DNA from: Ignavibacteria bacterium UBA2373
GTDB taxonomy: Bacteria; Bacteroidota; Ignavibacteria; Kapaibacteriales; UBA961
Direction: 5' to 3'
DNA length: 30,320 nucleotides
NCBI GenBank assembly: GCA_002344005.1
Contig: DDTD01000100.1
Span: 31,107 to 61,426 of the forward strand
Shown here: positions 1-7,735 of the stretch, in pieces
How the letters are laid out: the number at the start of each line of letters is the position of its first letter
Numbering within the stretch: position 1 is the stretch's first letter
Position numbers and translations under genes: made by a program
Notes under the pieces: generated by a model
Told to the model about the DNA's origin: nothing
The model's database searches: none
What the model saw: the letters and a program-made list of their open reading frames with translations, nothing else

Positions 1-441
1 TCCTTCGGACACCCCTCAAAAGGGAAATTTTGGATGTGTGTTTGTTTTTGTTGGATGTGTGTGGTTTTTGGTTGATGATGGAATTAGCTCCGCCGGAGCG
101 ATATGATAATAGACAATGAAGCCGTCGAAAATATCCGCAGTTCCGCCGGAGCGGTATGGTCATAGTGAATTTCATCCCGTTGGGATTATGTTTTGTTATG
201 GACTTGTTTCTATTATTATGACATCCCTTCGGGATTTTGTTGGACGTGGTTTTTGTGTTGTTTATCCACCCCGTCCTTCGGACACCCCTCAAAAGGGGAA
301 TTTTAGATGTGTGTGGTTTTTGGTTGATGATGGAATTAGCTCCGCCGGAGCGATATATTCATAGACAATGAAGCAAAAGGAAGTATCCGCAGCTCCGCCG
401 GAGCGGTATATTGATTGTCTATGTCATCCCATTGCGATTAT
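1..441. repeat. Block of REP-like palindromes in two long direct copies
   Basis: Two similar stretches, about 1-190 and 274-441, share the same order of elements: a TCCTTCGGAC segment, a CCCCT-CAAA-AGGGG hairpin (285-298; imperfect at 12-24), a GATGTGTGTGG-like spacer, GGAATTAG followed by CTCCGCCGGAG (88-98 and 340-350), AGACAATGAAG, a second CTCCG-C-CGGAG palindrome (141-152 with one change; 392-403), and an ATCCC-GTT-GGGAT or similar element near the end. A further ATCCC-TTC-GGGAT palindrome lies at 223-235. The offset between copies drops from 273 to about 252 bases because copy 1 carries an extra GT-rich insertion near 40-60. No gene-like reading frame is convincing here. The arrangement resembles mobile or REP-type intergenic palindromes. 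What makes or moves them is not visible. Confidence 0.8.
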
Positions 442-644
442 GGTGGATGTGGGTATGGTTGGAATGCTTTATATGATGGGGGAGTAAAGTGATTGATTAC
501 ATACTTTTTTGATATTTCATAGTCAGCCATGTAATAAGGGGAGATTTACTTGTCACGCAATAGATATAGTGAGTACAATCGTACAATGATAATGAGGCAT
601 GAATGAAATATCCTTGTATGCTTTATTGCATGGGATAGGAGCAT
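442..644. other. Non-coding spacer downstream of the deformylase gene
   Basis: This stretch joins the palindrome block to the deformylase terminator. I see no open frame with protein-like composition, no RNA gene and no further copies of the palindromes. Confidence 0.5.
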
Positions 645-675
645 AAAGAAAAAGGACAATATTGCGATTGTCCTT
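645..675 (-). terminator. Rho-independent terminator of the HAD-def unit
   Basis: A perfect 9-bp inverted repeat, AAGGACAAT / ATTGTCCTT (652-660 and 667-675), encloses a 6-base loop. On the minus strand it is followed by a T-rich run (the A-rich bases 645-653 on the plus strand). It lies 16 bases past the stop of the deformylase gene, which it should terminate. Confidence 0.85.
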
Positions 676-690
676 ATCTATAGTTTATGT

Positions 691-1245
691 TTATTGATTG
701 CCGAGAGTGTATTCATAGTCGGGGATAATGTCGCCGCGCATGATTTTGCGGAGTTTGCCTTGAGCTAAGGTTTTGCGGACGGCTGAGAGTCGGTCGAAGA
801 AGTAAATACCGTTGAGGTGGTCAATTTCGTGCTGCAATACTCGTGCGAGGATGCCTTCGGCTTCTATGATTTGTTCGTTCATATTTTTGTCGAAGTATTT
901 TACTCTGACTGCGTCGGGTCTGAATACTTTGTCACGGAATTTGGGCACGCTAAGGCATCCTTCTTCATAGTCAATGAGGTCTTCGGAGTATTTTTCTATG
1001 ATTGGATTGATAAAAACTGTCGGTGGAATTTGAGGTGGTGTTTCATCTTCAGGATCAGTGATGTCCACGACGATGATAGAGCGTTTATCTCCAACTTGGT
1101 TTGCTGCCAGACCAATGCCGTATGCTTGTGTCATTGTTTCGAACATGTTGGAAATGAATTGCTGAGTTTCATCATTCATTTGATTGACGGGCTGTGTTTT
1201 TTCACGAAGTATGGTGTGATTGTATAAGTAAACGGGTAATATCAT
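691..1245 (-). CDS. def: Peptide deformylase
   Basis: Removes the formyl group from the N-terminal methionine of new proteins in the cytoplasm, using a bound metal ion (usually Fe2+). All three family motifs are present: GIGLAANQ (residues 43-50), EGCLSVP (95-101, metal-binding Cys) and QHEIDH (138-143, two metal-binding His and the catalytic Glu). The 184-residue length is normal. The ATG start leaves the usual short N-terminus (ILPVYLYNHTILREKT). It is the second gene of a two-gene unit, 33 bases after the HAD hydrolase, and ends at a clear intrinsic terminator. The product name is secure. No nearby fmt gene, its common partner in other bacteria, is seen. Confidence 0.97.
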   Translation of the reverse strand: MILPVYLYNHTILREKTQPVNQMNDETQQFISNMFETMTQAYGIGLAANQVGDKRSIIVVDITDPEDETPPQIPPTVFINPIIEKYSEDLIDYEEGCLSVPKFRDKVFRPDAVRVKYFDKNMNEQIIEAEGILARVLQHEIDHLNGIYFFDRLSAVRKTLAQGKLRKIMRGDIIPDYEYTLGNQ

Positions 1246-1278
1246 AGTAGTAAGAGAAAAAAATGTGAAAAAGTGTGT

Positions 1279-1977
1279 TTATGATTGAGTGTTGTGTTGA
1301 TTGACGATTGAGATGATTTGTTTTATGTCTGTGATGTCATAGTCTGCATTAACTTCACCGGCGCCGAAGGCTTCTCCGTAGCGTGCAAATCCTGTAATCA
1401 TGCCAACATTTTTTGCTCCGACCATATCGCGTTCCGCCCAATCGCCGATCATGATAGCTTCATGTGGTTGCACTTGTAATTTTTCTAAGGCAAGAAGAAA
1501 AGGTTTGGGGCTTGGTTTTCTTTCGCCTGTGTCATCGAAGGTGACAACGACATCGAAAATGTGATGGAAATTAATGTAACAAAGCCGTAACCATGCCTCA
1601 CGAGCCGGAGCATCGGATAAAACAGCTAACTTTATTCCCATTTTGACGAGGTGCATGATGGTTGCCGTCACATGTGGAAAGGGTTTGAGTGCGGCTTCTC
1701 TTGCTCTACGATAGGCAATGATGCCGGCAGACAGCATTCTATGGTCCACATAGCCAAGGGTATCTTGGAGTAATTTGTCGAAGACTTGTTGGTATTCCCA
1801 TCCGAGTTCTTCGTAGATTTTGTCAATGCGAGATTTTATTTGTTCATGGGTGAGGTTCATGCCGGCATCCATCATAGCCCCGATTGCGGCATCAATGGCA
1901 TGACGTTTCATTGCGACGAAGTCCACGAGGGTATTATCTAAGTCGAATATTATTGCTTTAATCATGGGTCTGGTCAT
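1279..1977 (-). CDS. HAD-superfamily hydrolase, subfamily IA
   Basis: A soluble phosphatase-type hydrolase of 232 residues. All four HAD motifs are visible: DLDNT (12-16, nucleophile and acid/base Asp), SDA (121-123), Lys154 in the RKPSPKPF stretch, and GDWAERD (178-184, Mg2+ ligands). A helical cap of about residues 20-100 between motifs I and II marks subfamily IA. The substrate cannot be read from the sequence. Small phosphorylated metabolites such as phosphoglycolate or nucleotides are typical of relatives. Two starts are possible: the ATG at 1977 or an in-frame ATG 12 bases downstream that begins MIKAIIFDLDN. Neither has a clear ribosome-binding site. It is the first gene of the unit with def and diverges from the CoA-transferase gene. 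Confidence 0.9.
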   Translation of the reverse strand: MTRPMIKAIIFDLDNTLVDFVAMKRHAIDAAIGAMMDAGMNLTHEQIKSRIDKIYEELGWEYQQVFDKLLQDTLGYVDHRMLSAGIIAYRRAREAALKPFPHVTATIMHLVKMGIKLAVLSDAPAREAWLRLCYINFHHIFDVVVTFDDTGERKPSPKPFLLALEKLQVQPHEAIMIGDWAERDMVGAKNVGMITGFARYGEAFGAGEVNADYDITDIKQIISIVNQHNTQS

Positions 1978-2040
1978 TAGAATGACGAAAAATCCTCATA
2001 AAAAAACCGTAGTTTCGCATTCGAGGTTTGGATATTTTCA

Positions 2041-2048
2041 CAAAAATA
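2041..2048 (-). promoter_or_regulatory. Possible -7 element for the HAD-def unit
   Basis: On the minus strand the octamer reads TATTTTTG and fits the Bacteroidota -7 consensus TAnnTTTG, 63 bases upstream of the HAD start. A matching TTTG at the -33 position is not seen, so this is weak. Confidence 0.25.
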
Positions 2049-2076
2049 AGTTAAAGATGAGAAAGGAAAGTTGAGA

Positions 2077-3357
2077 ATGGCGGTTTATCATAGCGCAGAA
2101 CAGGCGATGGACTTGTTGCGTTCTAATCATAGGGTGTTTGTTCATAGTGTGGCAGCTGCCCCACAGTTATTGCTTAGGACGATGGTGAATCGTGCTTCTT
2201 CATTGTCAGGTGTTGAGATTATTCACTTGCATACGGAGGGGACAGCAGAGTATGCTTTGCCGGAATATGAGGAGTCATTTCGTGTGAATGCTTTGTTTGT
2301 GGGGGCGAATGTGCGCAAGGCAATTCAAAGCGGTCATGCTGATTTTACACCAGTGTTTTTGAGTGAGATTCCTGCATTGTTTCGTAATAAGATATTGCCA
2401 TTGGATGTTGCATTGATTTCTGTGTCGCCGCCGGATAAGCATGGTTTTTGTTCTTTGGGTACATCTGTTGATGTGACGAGAGCAGCCGTTCAGTCAGCTC
2501 GTTATGTTATTGCACAGGTTAATTCTTTTGTTCCTCGCACTCATGGGGATAGTTTTATTCATGTAAAGCATATTGATATGATGGTGGAGCATCATGAGCC
2601 ATTGCCTGTGCTTGATGCAGCCCCTTTGAGCGATAATGAGAAAAAAATAGGTGAATATGTTGCTTCTTTGGTGGATGATGGAGCTACTTTACAAATGGGT
2701 ATCGGCGCAATTCCGGATGCAGTGCTTGCATCATTGGGTAATCATCGTGAACTTGGTATTCATACGGAGATGTTTTCTGACAGAGTGATTGATTTGGTTG
2801 AAAGGGGTGTTATTACGGGACAACATAAAAGGAAATATAAGGGTAAAATAGTATCGGGTTTTGTGTTCGGTTCTCAACGTTTATATGATTTTGTGGATGA
2901 TAATCCTGAGATTGCGATGTTGGATATTGGTTATGTGAATGATACAAGTGTGATACGACAAAATCCGAAGGTGACGGCAATTAATTCTGCCATTGAGGTG
3001 GATATTACAGGTCAAGTATGTGCTGATTCCATTGGTTGTAAGATTTATTCTGGTGTCGGCGGTCAGATGGATTTTATTCGCGGGGCATCATTGTCTGAGG
3101 GAGGAAAGCCGATTATTGCATTGCCTTCAACCACATCGAAGGGTTTATCGCGTATTGTGAATGTGTTGAAGCAGGGAGCGGGTGTTGTGACTACCAGATC
3201 GCATGTACATTATATTGTGACTGAATATGGTATTGCATATTTATATGGTAAATCCTTGCGTGAAAGGGCGGAACGTCTTATTGCCATAGCTCATCCTAAT
3301 CATCGCGAAGAACTTGCTCGGCAGACCTTCGAGATGTATGGTTGGAATATTTCCTAA
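2077..3357 (+). CDS. Acetyl-CoA hydrolase / 4-hydroxybutyrate CoA-transferase family protein
   Basis: Family I CoA-transferase fold of 426 residues. It moves CoA between acyl-CoA and a carboxylic acid such as acetate, butyrate or 4-hydroxybutyrate through a glutamyl-CoA intermediate. Seen: the N-terminal half with SPPDKHGFCSLG (about 117-128), the GIGAIPDAV loop (208-216), HTEMFSD containing the expected catalytic Glu231, and the C-terminal GVGGQMDFIRGA segment that forms the CoA pocket in relatives. The frame is also open from a TTG at 2071, but the AAGGAA motif at 2063-2068 sits at proper distance from the ATG at 2077 and too close to the TTG, so 2077 is chosen. The EamA transporter follows after 25 bases, probably co-transcribed. 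Substrate preference, hydrolase or transferase, is not decidable by eye. Confidence 0.9.
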   Translation: MAVYHSAEQAMDLLRSNHRVFVHSVAAAPQLLLRTMVNRASSLSGVEIIHLHTEGTAEYALPEYEESFRVNALFVGANVRKAIQSGHADFTPVFLSEIPALFRNKILPLDVALISVSPPDKHGFCSLGTSVDVTRAAVQSARYVIAQVNSFVPRTHGDSFIHVKHIDMMVEHHEPLPVLDAAPLSDNEKKIGEYVASLVDDGATLQMGIGAIPDAVLASLGNHRELGIHTEMFSDRVIDLVERGVITGQHKRKYKGKIVSGFVFGSQRLYDFVDDNPEIAMLDIGYVNDTSVIRQNPKVTAINSAIEVDITGQVCADSIGCKIYSGVGGQMDFIRGASLSEGGKPIIALPSTTSKGLSRIVNVLKQGAGVVTTRSHVHYIVTEYGIAYLYGKSLRERAERLIAIAHPNHREELARQTFEMYGWNIS

Positions 3358-3382
3358 TGTAATATATTGAAAAGTAATTATT

Positions 3383-4309
3383 ATGACAAAATCATCAAGA
3401 GCAGATATTTTATTGCTTCTCATAGCATTAATTTGGGCAGCAACATTTATTGTCATTAAATATGCCTTAGATGATGTGCCTCCGTTTTTGTTCACGGGAT
3501 TGCGTTTTTTATTGGCAAGTGGTGTGGGATTACTTCTATGGGGTAAATATCTGCGTTCATTGACAGTAAAAGATATACAACAGGGGACGATATTGGGTAT
3601 AGTATTCGGTATTGGCTTTTTATTGCAAACATGGGGCTTGCAATATACGACGATAGCCAAGAGTTCATTTATTACAGGTTCTATGGTGATATTTACGCCG
3701 ATTGTATATTATTTGATTGAGCGTCGTCCGGTGACATTAATGCAAAAAATAGGCGTTCTTGTCGTCACATTAGGATTATGGATATTTACAGACCCTAATT
3801 TTTCATCGGTAAATAAAGGTGATATTGCCACATTAATTTGTGCAGTCCTTTGGGGCGTGTATATTACATTGACGGATGTTTATACTACTAATCGTGAGGA
3901 TATTTTAGAACATTCTGCACGATTAACATTATTGCAATTTATCAGTACTTGTATTATTTCAAGTATCGCATATTTGTTGTATGAACATACTTCGATGGAT
4001 AATTTTCAACAATTATTGCACACTAGTTTCACTGCTCCCCATGCCATTGTTGCGATATTTTATACTGCTTTTTTGGGTTCGGTGATTGCCACCTATATTC
4101 AGACCCGTTGGCAAAGGGATTCTTCTCCGGTAAAAGCAGCATTAATTTTTTCCTTAGAGCCGATAATTGCGAGTATTTTGGCATATCTGTATATCAGTGA
4201 GCAATTCGGGTGGCGAGAATTTATGGGCGGTTCCATAGTCTTATTGGGTGTATTGATGGGTGAAATAGGGGAAAACGTTTACAATGCCTTGAAAGGGAAA
4301 AGAAAATAA
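3383..4309 (+). CDS. EamA/DMT-family transporter
   Basis: Integral inner-membrane protein of 308 residues with ten predicted hydrophobic segments arranged as two EamA repeats (about residues 7-138 and 150-298). This is the standard layout of drug/metabolite transporters. Typical features are the start of repeat 1 (LIALIWAATFIVIKYALDDVPPF), the end of repeat 1 (GVLVVTLGLWIF) and the end of repeat 2 (SLEPIIASILAYLYISEQFGW). The family exports or imports small metabolites such as amino acids, nucleosides or drugs. The substrate here is unknown. It sits 25 bases after the CoA-transferase, so a link to short acids or related metabolites is possible but unproven. The tail is basic (KGKRK). Confidence 0.92.
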   Translation: MTKSSRADILLLLIALIWAATFIVIKYALDDVPPFLFTGLRFLLASGVGLLLWGKYLRSLTVKDIQQGTILGIVFGIGFLLQTWGLQYTTIAKSSFITGSMVIFTPIVYYLIERRPVTLMQKIGVLVVTLGLWIFTDPNFSSVNKGDIATLICAVLWGVYITLTDVYTTNREDILEHSARLTLLQFISTCIISSIAYLLYEHTSMDNFQQLLHTSFTAPHAIVAIFYTAFLGSVIATYIQTRWQRDSSPVKAALIFSLEPIIASILAYLYISEQFGWREFMGGSIVLLGVLMGEIGENVYNALKGKRK

Positions 4310-4310
4310 T

Positions 4311-4343
4311 AAAAAAGAGCAAGCGGTTATTAACCACTTGCTC
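4311..4343 (-). terminator. Intrinsic terminator between convergent units
   Basis: Arms GAGCAAGCGGTTA (4317-4329) and TAACCACTTGCTC (4331-4343) pair with one mismatch. On the minus strand the hairpin is followed by a run of Ts (AAAAAA at 4311-4316 on the plus strand), so it mainly ends the lipoprotein unit. It may also act on the plus-strand transporter unit, where the T-run is poor. Confidence 0.8.
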
Positions 4344-4369
4344 TTCTGTATAAATTTTACATAATTATG

Positions 4370-4978
4370 TCATAGCTTTTGTCGCGTAAGAAATAATCCT
4401 TTATCAATTTTTAAGAAAAATTCTTGATAAAATTTCATATCATCCACTTCATTGACTTGCATAGGATCACCGAAATTATCTAATATTTTTGCGGTAAAAC
4501 TTGCCCGAACACGAATTTTTTTTCCAAATTCTTCAACATAGACAGTTGCTTCTACTGTTTTGAATTTTTCAAATCGTTGGGGTTGTTCCGTTGTTGTACG
4601 AGTGCGCTCACGAGTATTGTTTCTGCCTCCCATAGCACGGAAAATACTTTCCCAAAAATCATCTGATGCAGAAGAAGTTGTGGTCGTTGTCCGTGTTGAT
4701 GAAGTGCCATTAGTTATTTGTGTTTCTTTGATTGCAGACAATAAACCCAAATCAACAACTGCATTCTTGACAGTAAATCCGTCATCTTGCAATACGCTCA
4801 ACACTGATTTCATAGCGGTTTTTACATCGGTCGAATCAAATTCCCTTTGTTGATATTGCCTTTTTTGTAATTGTGTTTGGTCTGCCGGTCGAGGTGGTGG
4901 CGTTCTTTGTTGATCAATTACCAAACATCCCGAAAGAAACAGCGATAATCCAAGAATCGAAAACAGAATTGTTTTCAT
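4370..4978 (-). CDS. Lipoprotein of unknown function
   Basis: 202 residues. The N-terminus MKTILFSILGLSLFLSGC is a lipoprotein signal with lipobox LSGC (Cys18), so the mature protein should be lipid-anchored in the envelope. After a Pro/Gln-rich linker comes a region with DVKTAMKSVLSVLQDDGFTV and LGLLSAIKE, a pattern I associate with small lipoproteins of many Gram-negatives that have no assigned function. The middle holds an unusual Ser/Thr-rich stretch (about 92-105), then a segment rich in Arg and Thr. The C-terminal part (FKTVEATVYVEEFGKKIRVRASFTAKI, EFFLKIDKGLFL) looks like a beta-sandwich. A good ribosome-binding site (AAGGAA) precedes the ATG. It follows the BamE-like gene by 18 bases. 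Confidence 0.8.
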   Translation of the reverse strand: MKTILFSILGLSLFLSGCLVIDQQRTPPPRPADQTQLQKRQYQQREFDSTDVKTAMKSVLSVLQDDGFTVKNAVVDLGLLSAIKETQITNGTSSTRTTTTTSSASDDFWESIFRAMGGRNNTRERTRTTTEQPQRFEKFKTVEATVYVEEFGKKIRVRASFTAKILDNFGDPMQVNEVDDMKFYQEFFLKIDKGLFLTRQKL

Positions 4979-4996
4979 GCAATTTCCTTTCGATAA

Positions 4997-5413
4997 TTAG
5001 AATTTACTTTGATGATAGCTGAACGTATCTACTTTGTCATTTGCATCAAATTTAATCACTACAGTTAATGTTCTTTGTGTTTGAGAAGATGCCCCCGAAC
5101 GCTGCGAGCCTGCTGCTAAAAAAAGAAACCATCCCATATTACTTTGGTCATACGATACTTCGGTTGCAATTTTGTCATAGACCCATGTTTCTCTGCCATT
5201 ATCATCACGGGTGGTGATATTGGGTGATCCTAATGCCTCGGCAACCTCCGCGCCGGATATACCTTTTTTAATAAATCGTTTTACATTTCCTGCGGTTATT
5301 TCTCTTTCTGCGGTTGAGCCTAAATTTTCTCTGTGTTCGCGTGCTGAAATACATGCAAATAATGTTGTGCCGCAAAAAAGTGCTGCAAGAGCAAGTGCCA
5401 CGTGACGTTTCAT
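4997..5413 (-). CDS. Small BamE/SmpA-like envelope protein
   Basis: 138 residues with an N-terminal export signal (MKRHVALALAALFCGTTLFAC). LFAC is a near-lipobox, so lipidation at Cys21 is likely though not certain. The core IKKGISGAEVAEALGSPNITTRDDNGRETWVYDK resembles the SmpA/OmlA (BamE) fold, in which G-x-x-x-x-EV-x-x-x-LG-x-P and a following strand with W-x-Y are typical. Relatives are small outer-membrane lipoproteins; the best known is part of the BAM beta-barrel assembly complex. The ending FDANDKVDTFSYH also fits. It is not possible to say whether this one joins BAM. The start has a GGAG motif 9 bases upstream. It lies between a beta-barrel protein gene and another lipoprotein gene. 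Confidence 0.75.
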   Translation of the reverse strand: MKRHVALALAALFCGTTLFACISAREHRENLGSTAEREITAGNVKRFIKKGISGAEVAEALGSPNITTRDDNGRETWVYDKIATEVSYDQSNMGWFLFLAAGSQRSGASSQTQRTLTVVIKFDANDKVDTFSYHQSKF

Positions 5414-5491
5414 AAGTGTTTTCTCCGAATTGTGGAAGAATAAATGAAAAAATATAAACTGTTATTATAGCCCATAATGGTAGATTATTGG

Positions 5492-6250
5492 TCAGAACAT
5501 CCAAGAAACGCCTATACCAATGCTTAATATATCTGTTTTTACCGATGACGAAACAAATTCGCTCTTATCGTCAATAATTTTTGCTTTTGATAAAGATTGT
5601 TGTTCACCTAACAAATAGCGGGCATATATATCTAATAATAATGCCGAATGTGATGACGGTAATTCAACAAAATCTACTAATCGAAATTGTAATCCTGCTC
5701 CAATACCATACATCCATATAATATCGGTTTCAGAATTGCTTACGCGAGAATTACCGTATTGTCTTAATTCTGAGCTTGAACTATATATCGAAGCACCGCC
5801 CGATACTTCTATGTACGGAAAGAGAAAATGAGTTATTTGTGGTTGAAATCTTGTATGAAACAATATTGGAACCATCGTGGTGGATGTTTCGAGAGTGTCA
5901 TTTACTCTCAAACCCAATATTGTTCTCGGTAATGTTTTTTCATCGCCACCGAAAAATAAAAAATCTACATTCATTCCCACAGTCAATGGTATAGGATTAA
6001 AATAGTATCCACCTTTTAATCCAAATCCAAATGAGTTATTTTCCGAAAATTCTTGAAATGAACCATGCTGCGGATTGCCTGTCGTAAATGAAAGTCCAGC
6101 ATAACCCGCAAGCGGTTGCTTAATTAAATCTTTTGCTGCTTGAATATCTTTATCGGTTTGACTTTTTTGTACATCATTTTCCAATGACTGTGCTAATACT
6201 GATAATGAAATACACAGAAAAAAAGAGAATAGAGTGAGTATATGTTTCAT
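5492..6250 (-). CDS. Outer-membrane beta-barrel protein
   Basis: 252 residues with a clear signal peptide (MKHILTLFSFFLCISLSVLAQ). The mature part alternates hydrophobic and polar residues in strands typical of small 8-10 stranded barrels: FGFGLKGGYYFNPIPLTVGMNVDFLFFGG, YGIGAGLQFRLVDFV, LLLDIYARYLLG. It ends in an aromatic terminal strand (ILSIGIGVSWMF) as expected for BAM substrates. This matches the general OMP beta-barrel / PorT-like class common in Bacteroidota, but no specific family is recognised. It lies 27 bases after the M48 protease and 78 bases before the BamE-like gene on the same strand, so it probably belongs to that unit. Confidence 0.75.
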   Translation of the reverse strand: MKHILTLFSFFLCISLSVLAQSLENDVQKSQTDKDIQAAKDLIKQPLAGYAGLSFTTGNPQHGSFQEFSENNSFGFGLKGGYYFNPIPLTVGMNVDFLFFGGDEKTLPRTILGLRVNDTLETSTTMVPILFHTRFQPQITHFLFPYIEVSGGASIYSSSSELRQYGNSRVSNSETDIIWMYGIGAGLQFRLVDFVELPSSHSALLLDIYARYLLGEQQSLSKAKIIDDKSEFVSSSVKTDILSIGIGVSWMF

Positions 6251-6277
6251 AGCTATATCTCAATAAAATAAATAAGA

Positions 6278-7516
6278 TTAAACTTGTAATGCTCGAATTG
6301 CTTGTATGCGAGTAAGCACCGGAGGATGCGAATAGTTTAAAAATACATGCAATGGATGCGGAGTTAAATTCGATAAATTATTCGCAGAAAGCCGTTTTAA
6401 TGCCTGTATCATTGATTGAGCATTGTGGGTTGTTCGCACTGCATAGCTGTCTGCCTCAAATTCATTTTTCCGAGAAAACATATTAAACAATATTCCCAAT
6501 ATCTCACTCATCGGACTATACATCAAACTAAAAAATACAATGCTCGCATAGATAGACGTTTGTTCTATGTAAAACGCTGCACTCAGCTCTGAATTATTCA
6601 TAAATAATGACAACATAAAAAATAAAATGCCTGATTGGAGAAATGACAGCACCATAGATTGCACAATATGTTTATGTTTATAGTGCCCAACTTCATGTGC
6701 TAAAATTGCTACCAATTCATCCGTAGTATGATTTTGAACTAAAGTATCATAAAGGGCTATGCGCTTATTCTTACCGAATCCCGTAAAAAAAGCATTTGAT
6801 TTATTGGATCTCTTCGAACCATCAATAATATAGATGCCTGTCAGCGGAAAATTAACCGATTGCGCATAATGTAATAAAGCATTTTTTAATTCACCTTCTT
6901 CGATTGGTGTGAATTTATTGAATAATGGCATAATCAAGGTGGGGGCAAGAAATTGAGCTATAAGAGTAAACACCGTCACCCCACACCAGCACCAAAGCCA
7001 AGCCAAAGTGCCCGCAGACTCAAAAAACCACAAAATGCATGTCAAAAGTGGAACTCCGATGATAATCCCCAAGAGCAAACCCTTCAAACGATCTGCAAAA
7101 AATGTGAGCAATGTTGTTTTGTTAAAACCAAATTTCTCTTCAATAACAAAGGTATGATACAAAGAAAAGGGGAGTGAAATCACAGAATTTGCCAGCATTA
7201 ACGAGGCAATGAAGATAAGACCGGTAACGATTTCGCCATAACCATAACTCCGAGCAAAAGTATCAACTGTGGCAAATCCGCCCAGCAACCAAAACAGCAA
7301 TAAACCGACAAAACTTACCGTGCCGGACAAAAGCCCAAATCGAGTATGTACCCGCGTATATTCCTGCGAGCGTGAATATGCTTCGGCATCGAAGGTGTCG
7401 CTAAATTCTTGAGGCACTTTGGGTTCCAATGCTTTCATATTCAATATGCTCACTACTGTATCGAAGAGAAAAGTTGCCACCATCGCGGCAAGAATAAAGA
7501 CAAAATATGGATTCAT
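6278..7516 (-). CDS. M48-family CAAX prenyl protease-like membrane metalloprotease (Ste24/HtpX-type)
   Basis: 412 residues with several transmembrane segments and the zinc motif HEVGH (274-278) inside AILAHEVGHYKHKH. The third zinc ligand is in NEFEAD (351-356). SKRSNKSNAFFTGFG just before the zinc site is characteristic of Ste24-type M48 enzymes. An N-terminal M48_N membrane domain (roughly 5-200) precedes the catalytic part. In bacteria, which lack CAAX prenylation as a rule, such enzymes are thought to act in membrane-protein quality control. The frame is open from a TTG at 7546, but the ATG at 7516 is preferred: it directly starts a hydrophobic segment, and a -7-like TAAATTTG overlaps the region of the TTG. 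It leads the envelope-protein unit ending at 4370. Confidence 0.92.
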   Translation of the reverse strand: MNPYFVFILAAMVATFLFDTVVSILNMKALEPKVPQEFSDTFDAEAYSRSQEYTRVHTRFGLLSGTVSFVGLLLFWLLGGFATVDTFARSYGYGEIVTGLIFIASLMLANSVISLPFSLYHTFVIEEKFGFNKTTLLTFFADRLKGLLLGIIIGVPLLTCILWFFESAGTLAWLWCWCGVTVFTLIAQFLAPTLIMPLFNKFTPIEEGELKNALLHYAQSVNFPLTGIYIIDGSKRSNKSNAFFTGFGKNKRIALYDTLVQNHTTDELVAILAHEVGHYKHKHIVQSMVLSFLQSGILFFMLSLFMNNSELSAAFYIEQTSIYASIVFFSLMYSPMSEILGILFNMFSRKNEFEADSYAVRTTHNAQSMIQALKRLSANNLSNLTPHPLHVFLNYSHPPVLTRIQAIRALQV

Positions 7517-7543
7517 AACACTCTTGATTGGTTTAACGTTGTG

Positions 7544-7551
7544 CAAATTTA
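7544..7551 (-). promoter_or_regulatory. Possible -7 element of the M48 protease unit
   Basis: The minus-strand octamer TAAATTTG matches TAnnTTTG. Transcription would begin about 20 bases before the ATG at 7516 and after the alternative TTG at 7546. The -33 TTTG is absent at the usual distance, so support is partial. Confidence 0.4.
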
Positions 7552-7674
7552 CGCTTTCAATGACTATTTGTTTCTACGTGTGAATAACTCTCCGAGACTT
7601 TCTACTCCATTCTCATAACAAATATGAGGCAATTGTGTTTCATCACCTTACCCATGCTTTTTATGGAAACACAT

Positions 7675-7707
7675 AAAAAAAAACGCCCATGAGAACTCAT
7701 GAGCGTT
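7675..7707 (-). terminator. Intrinsic terminator of the T9SS-cargo unit
   Basis: Arms AACGCCCATGAG (7682-7693) and CTCATGAGCGTT (7696-7707) pair with one mismatch around a 2-base centre. On the minus strand the hairpin is followed by a run of eight or nine Ts. It lies 28 bases past the stop of the CotH-like gene. Confidence 0.88.
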
Positions 7708-7735
7708 GTGTGTAACTTCGATAAATCGTTAGAGC

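Noticed and set aside
116..364. An 82-residue open frame in the palindrome block
   Set aside because: It lies wholly within the repeated palindromes, its sequence repeats with them, and nothing in it looks like a protein domain.
7516..7546. TTG start for the M48 protease
   Set aside because: The ATG 30 bases downstream fits the hydrophobic start and the promoter-like element better.
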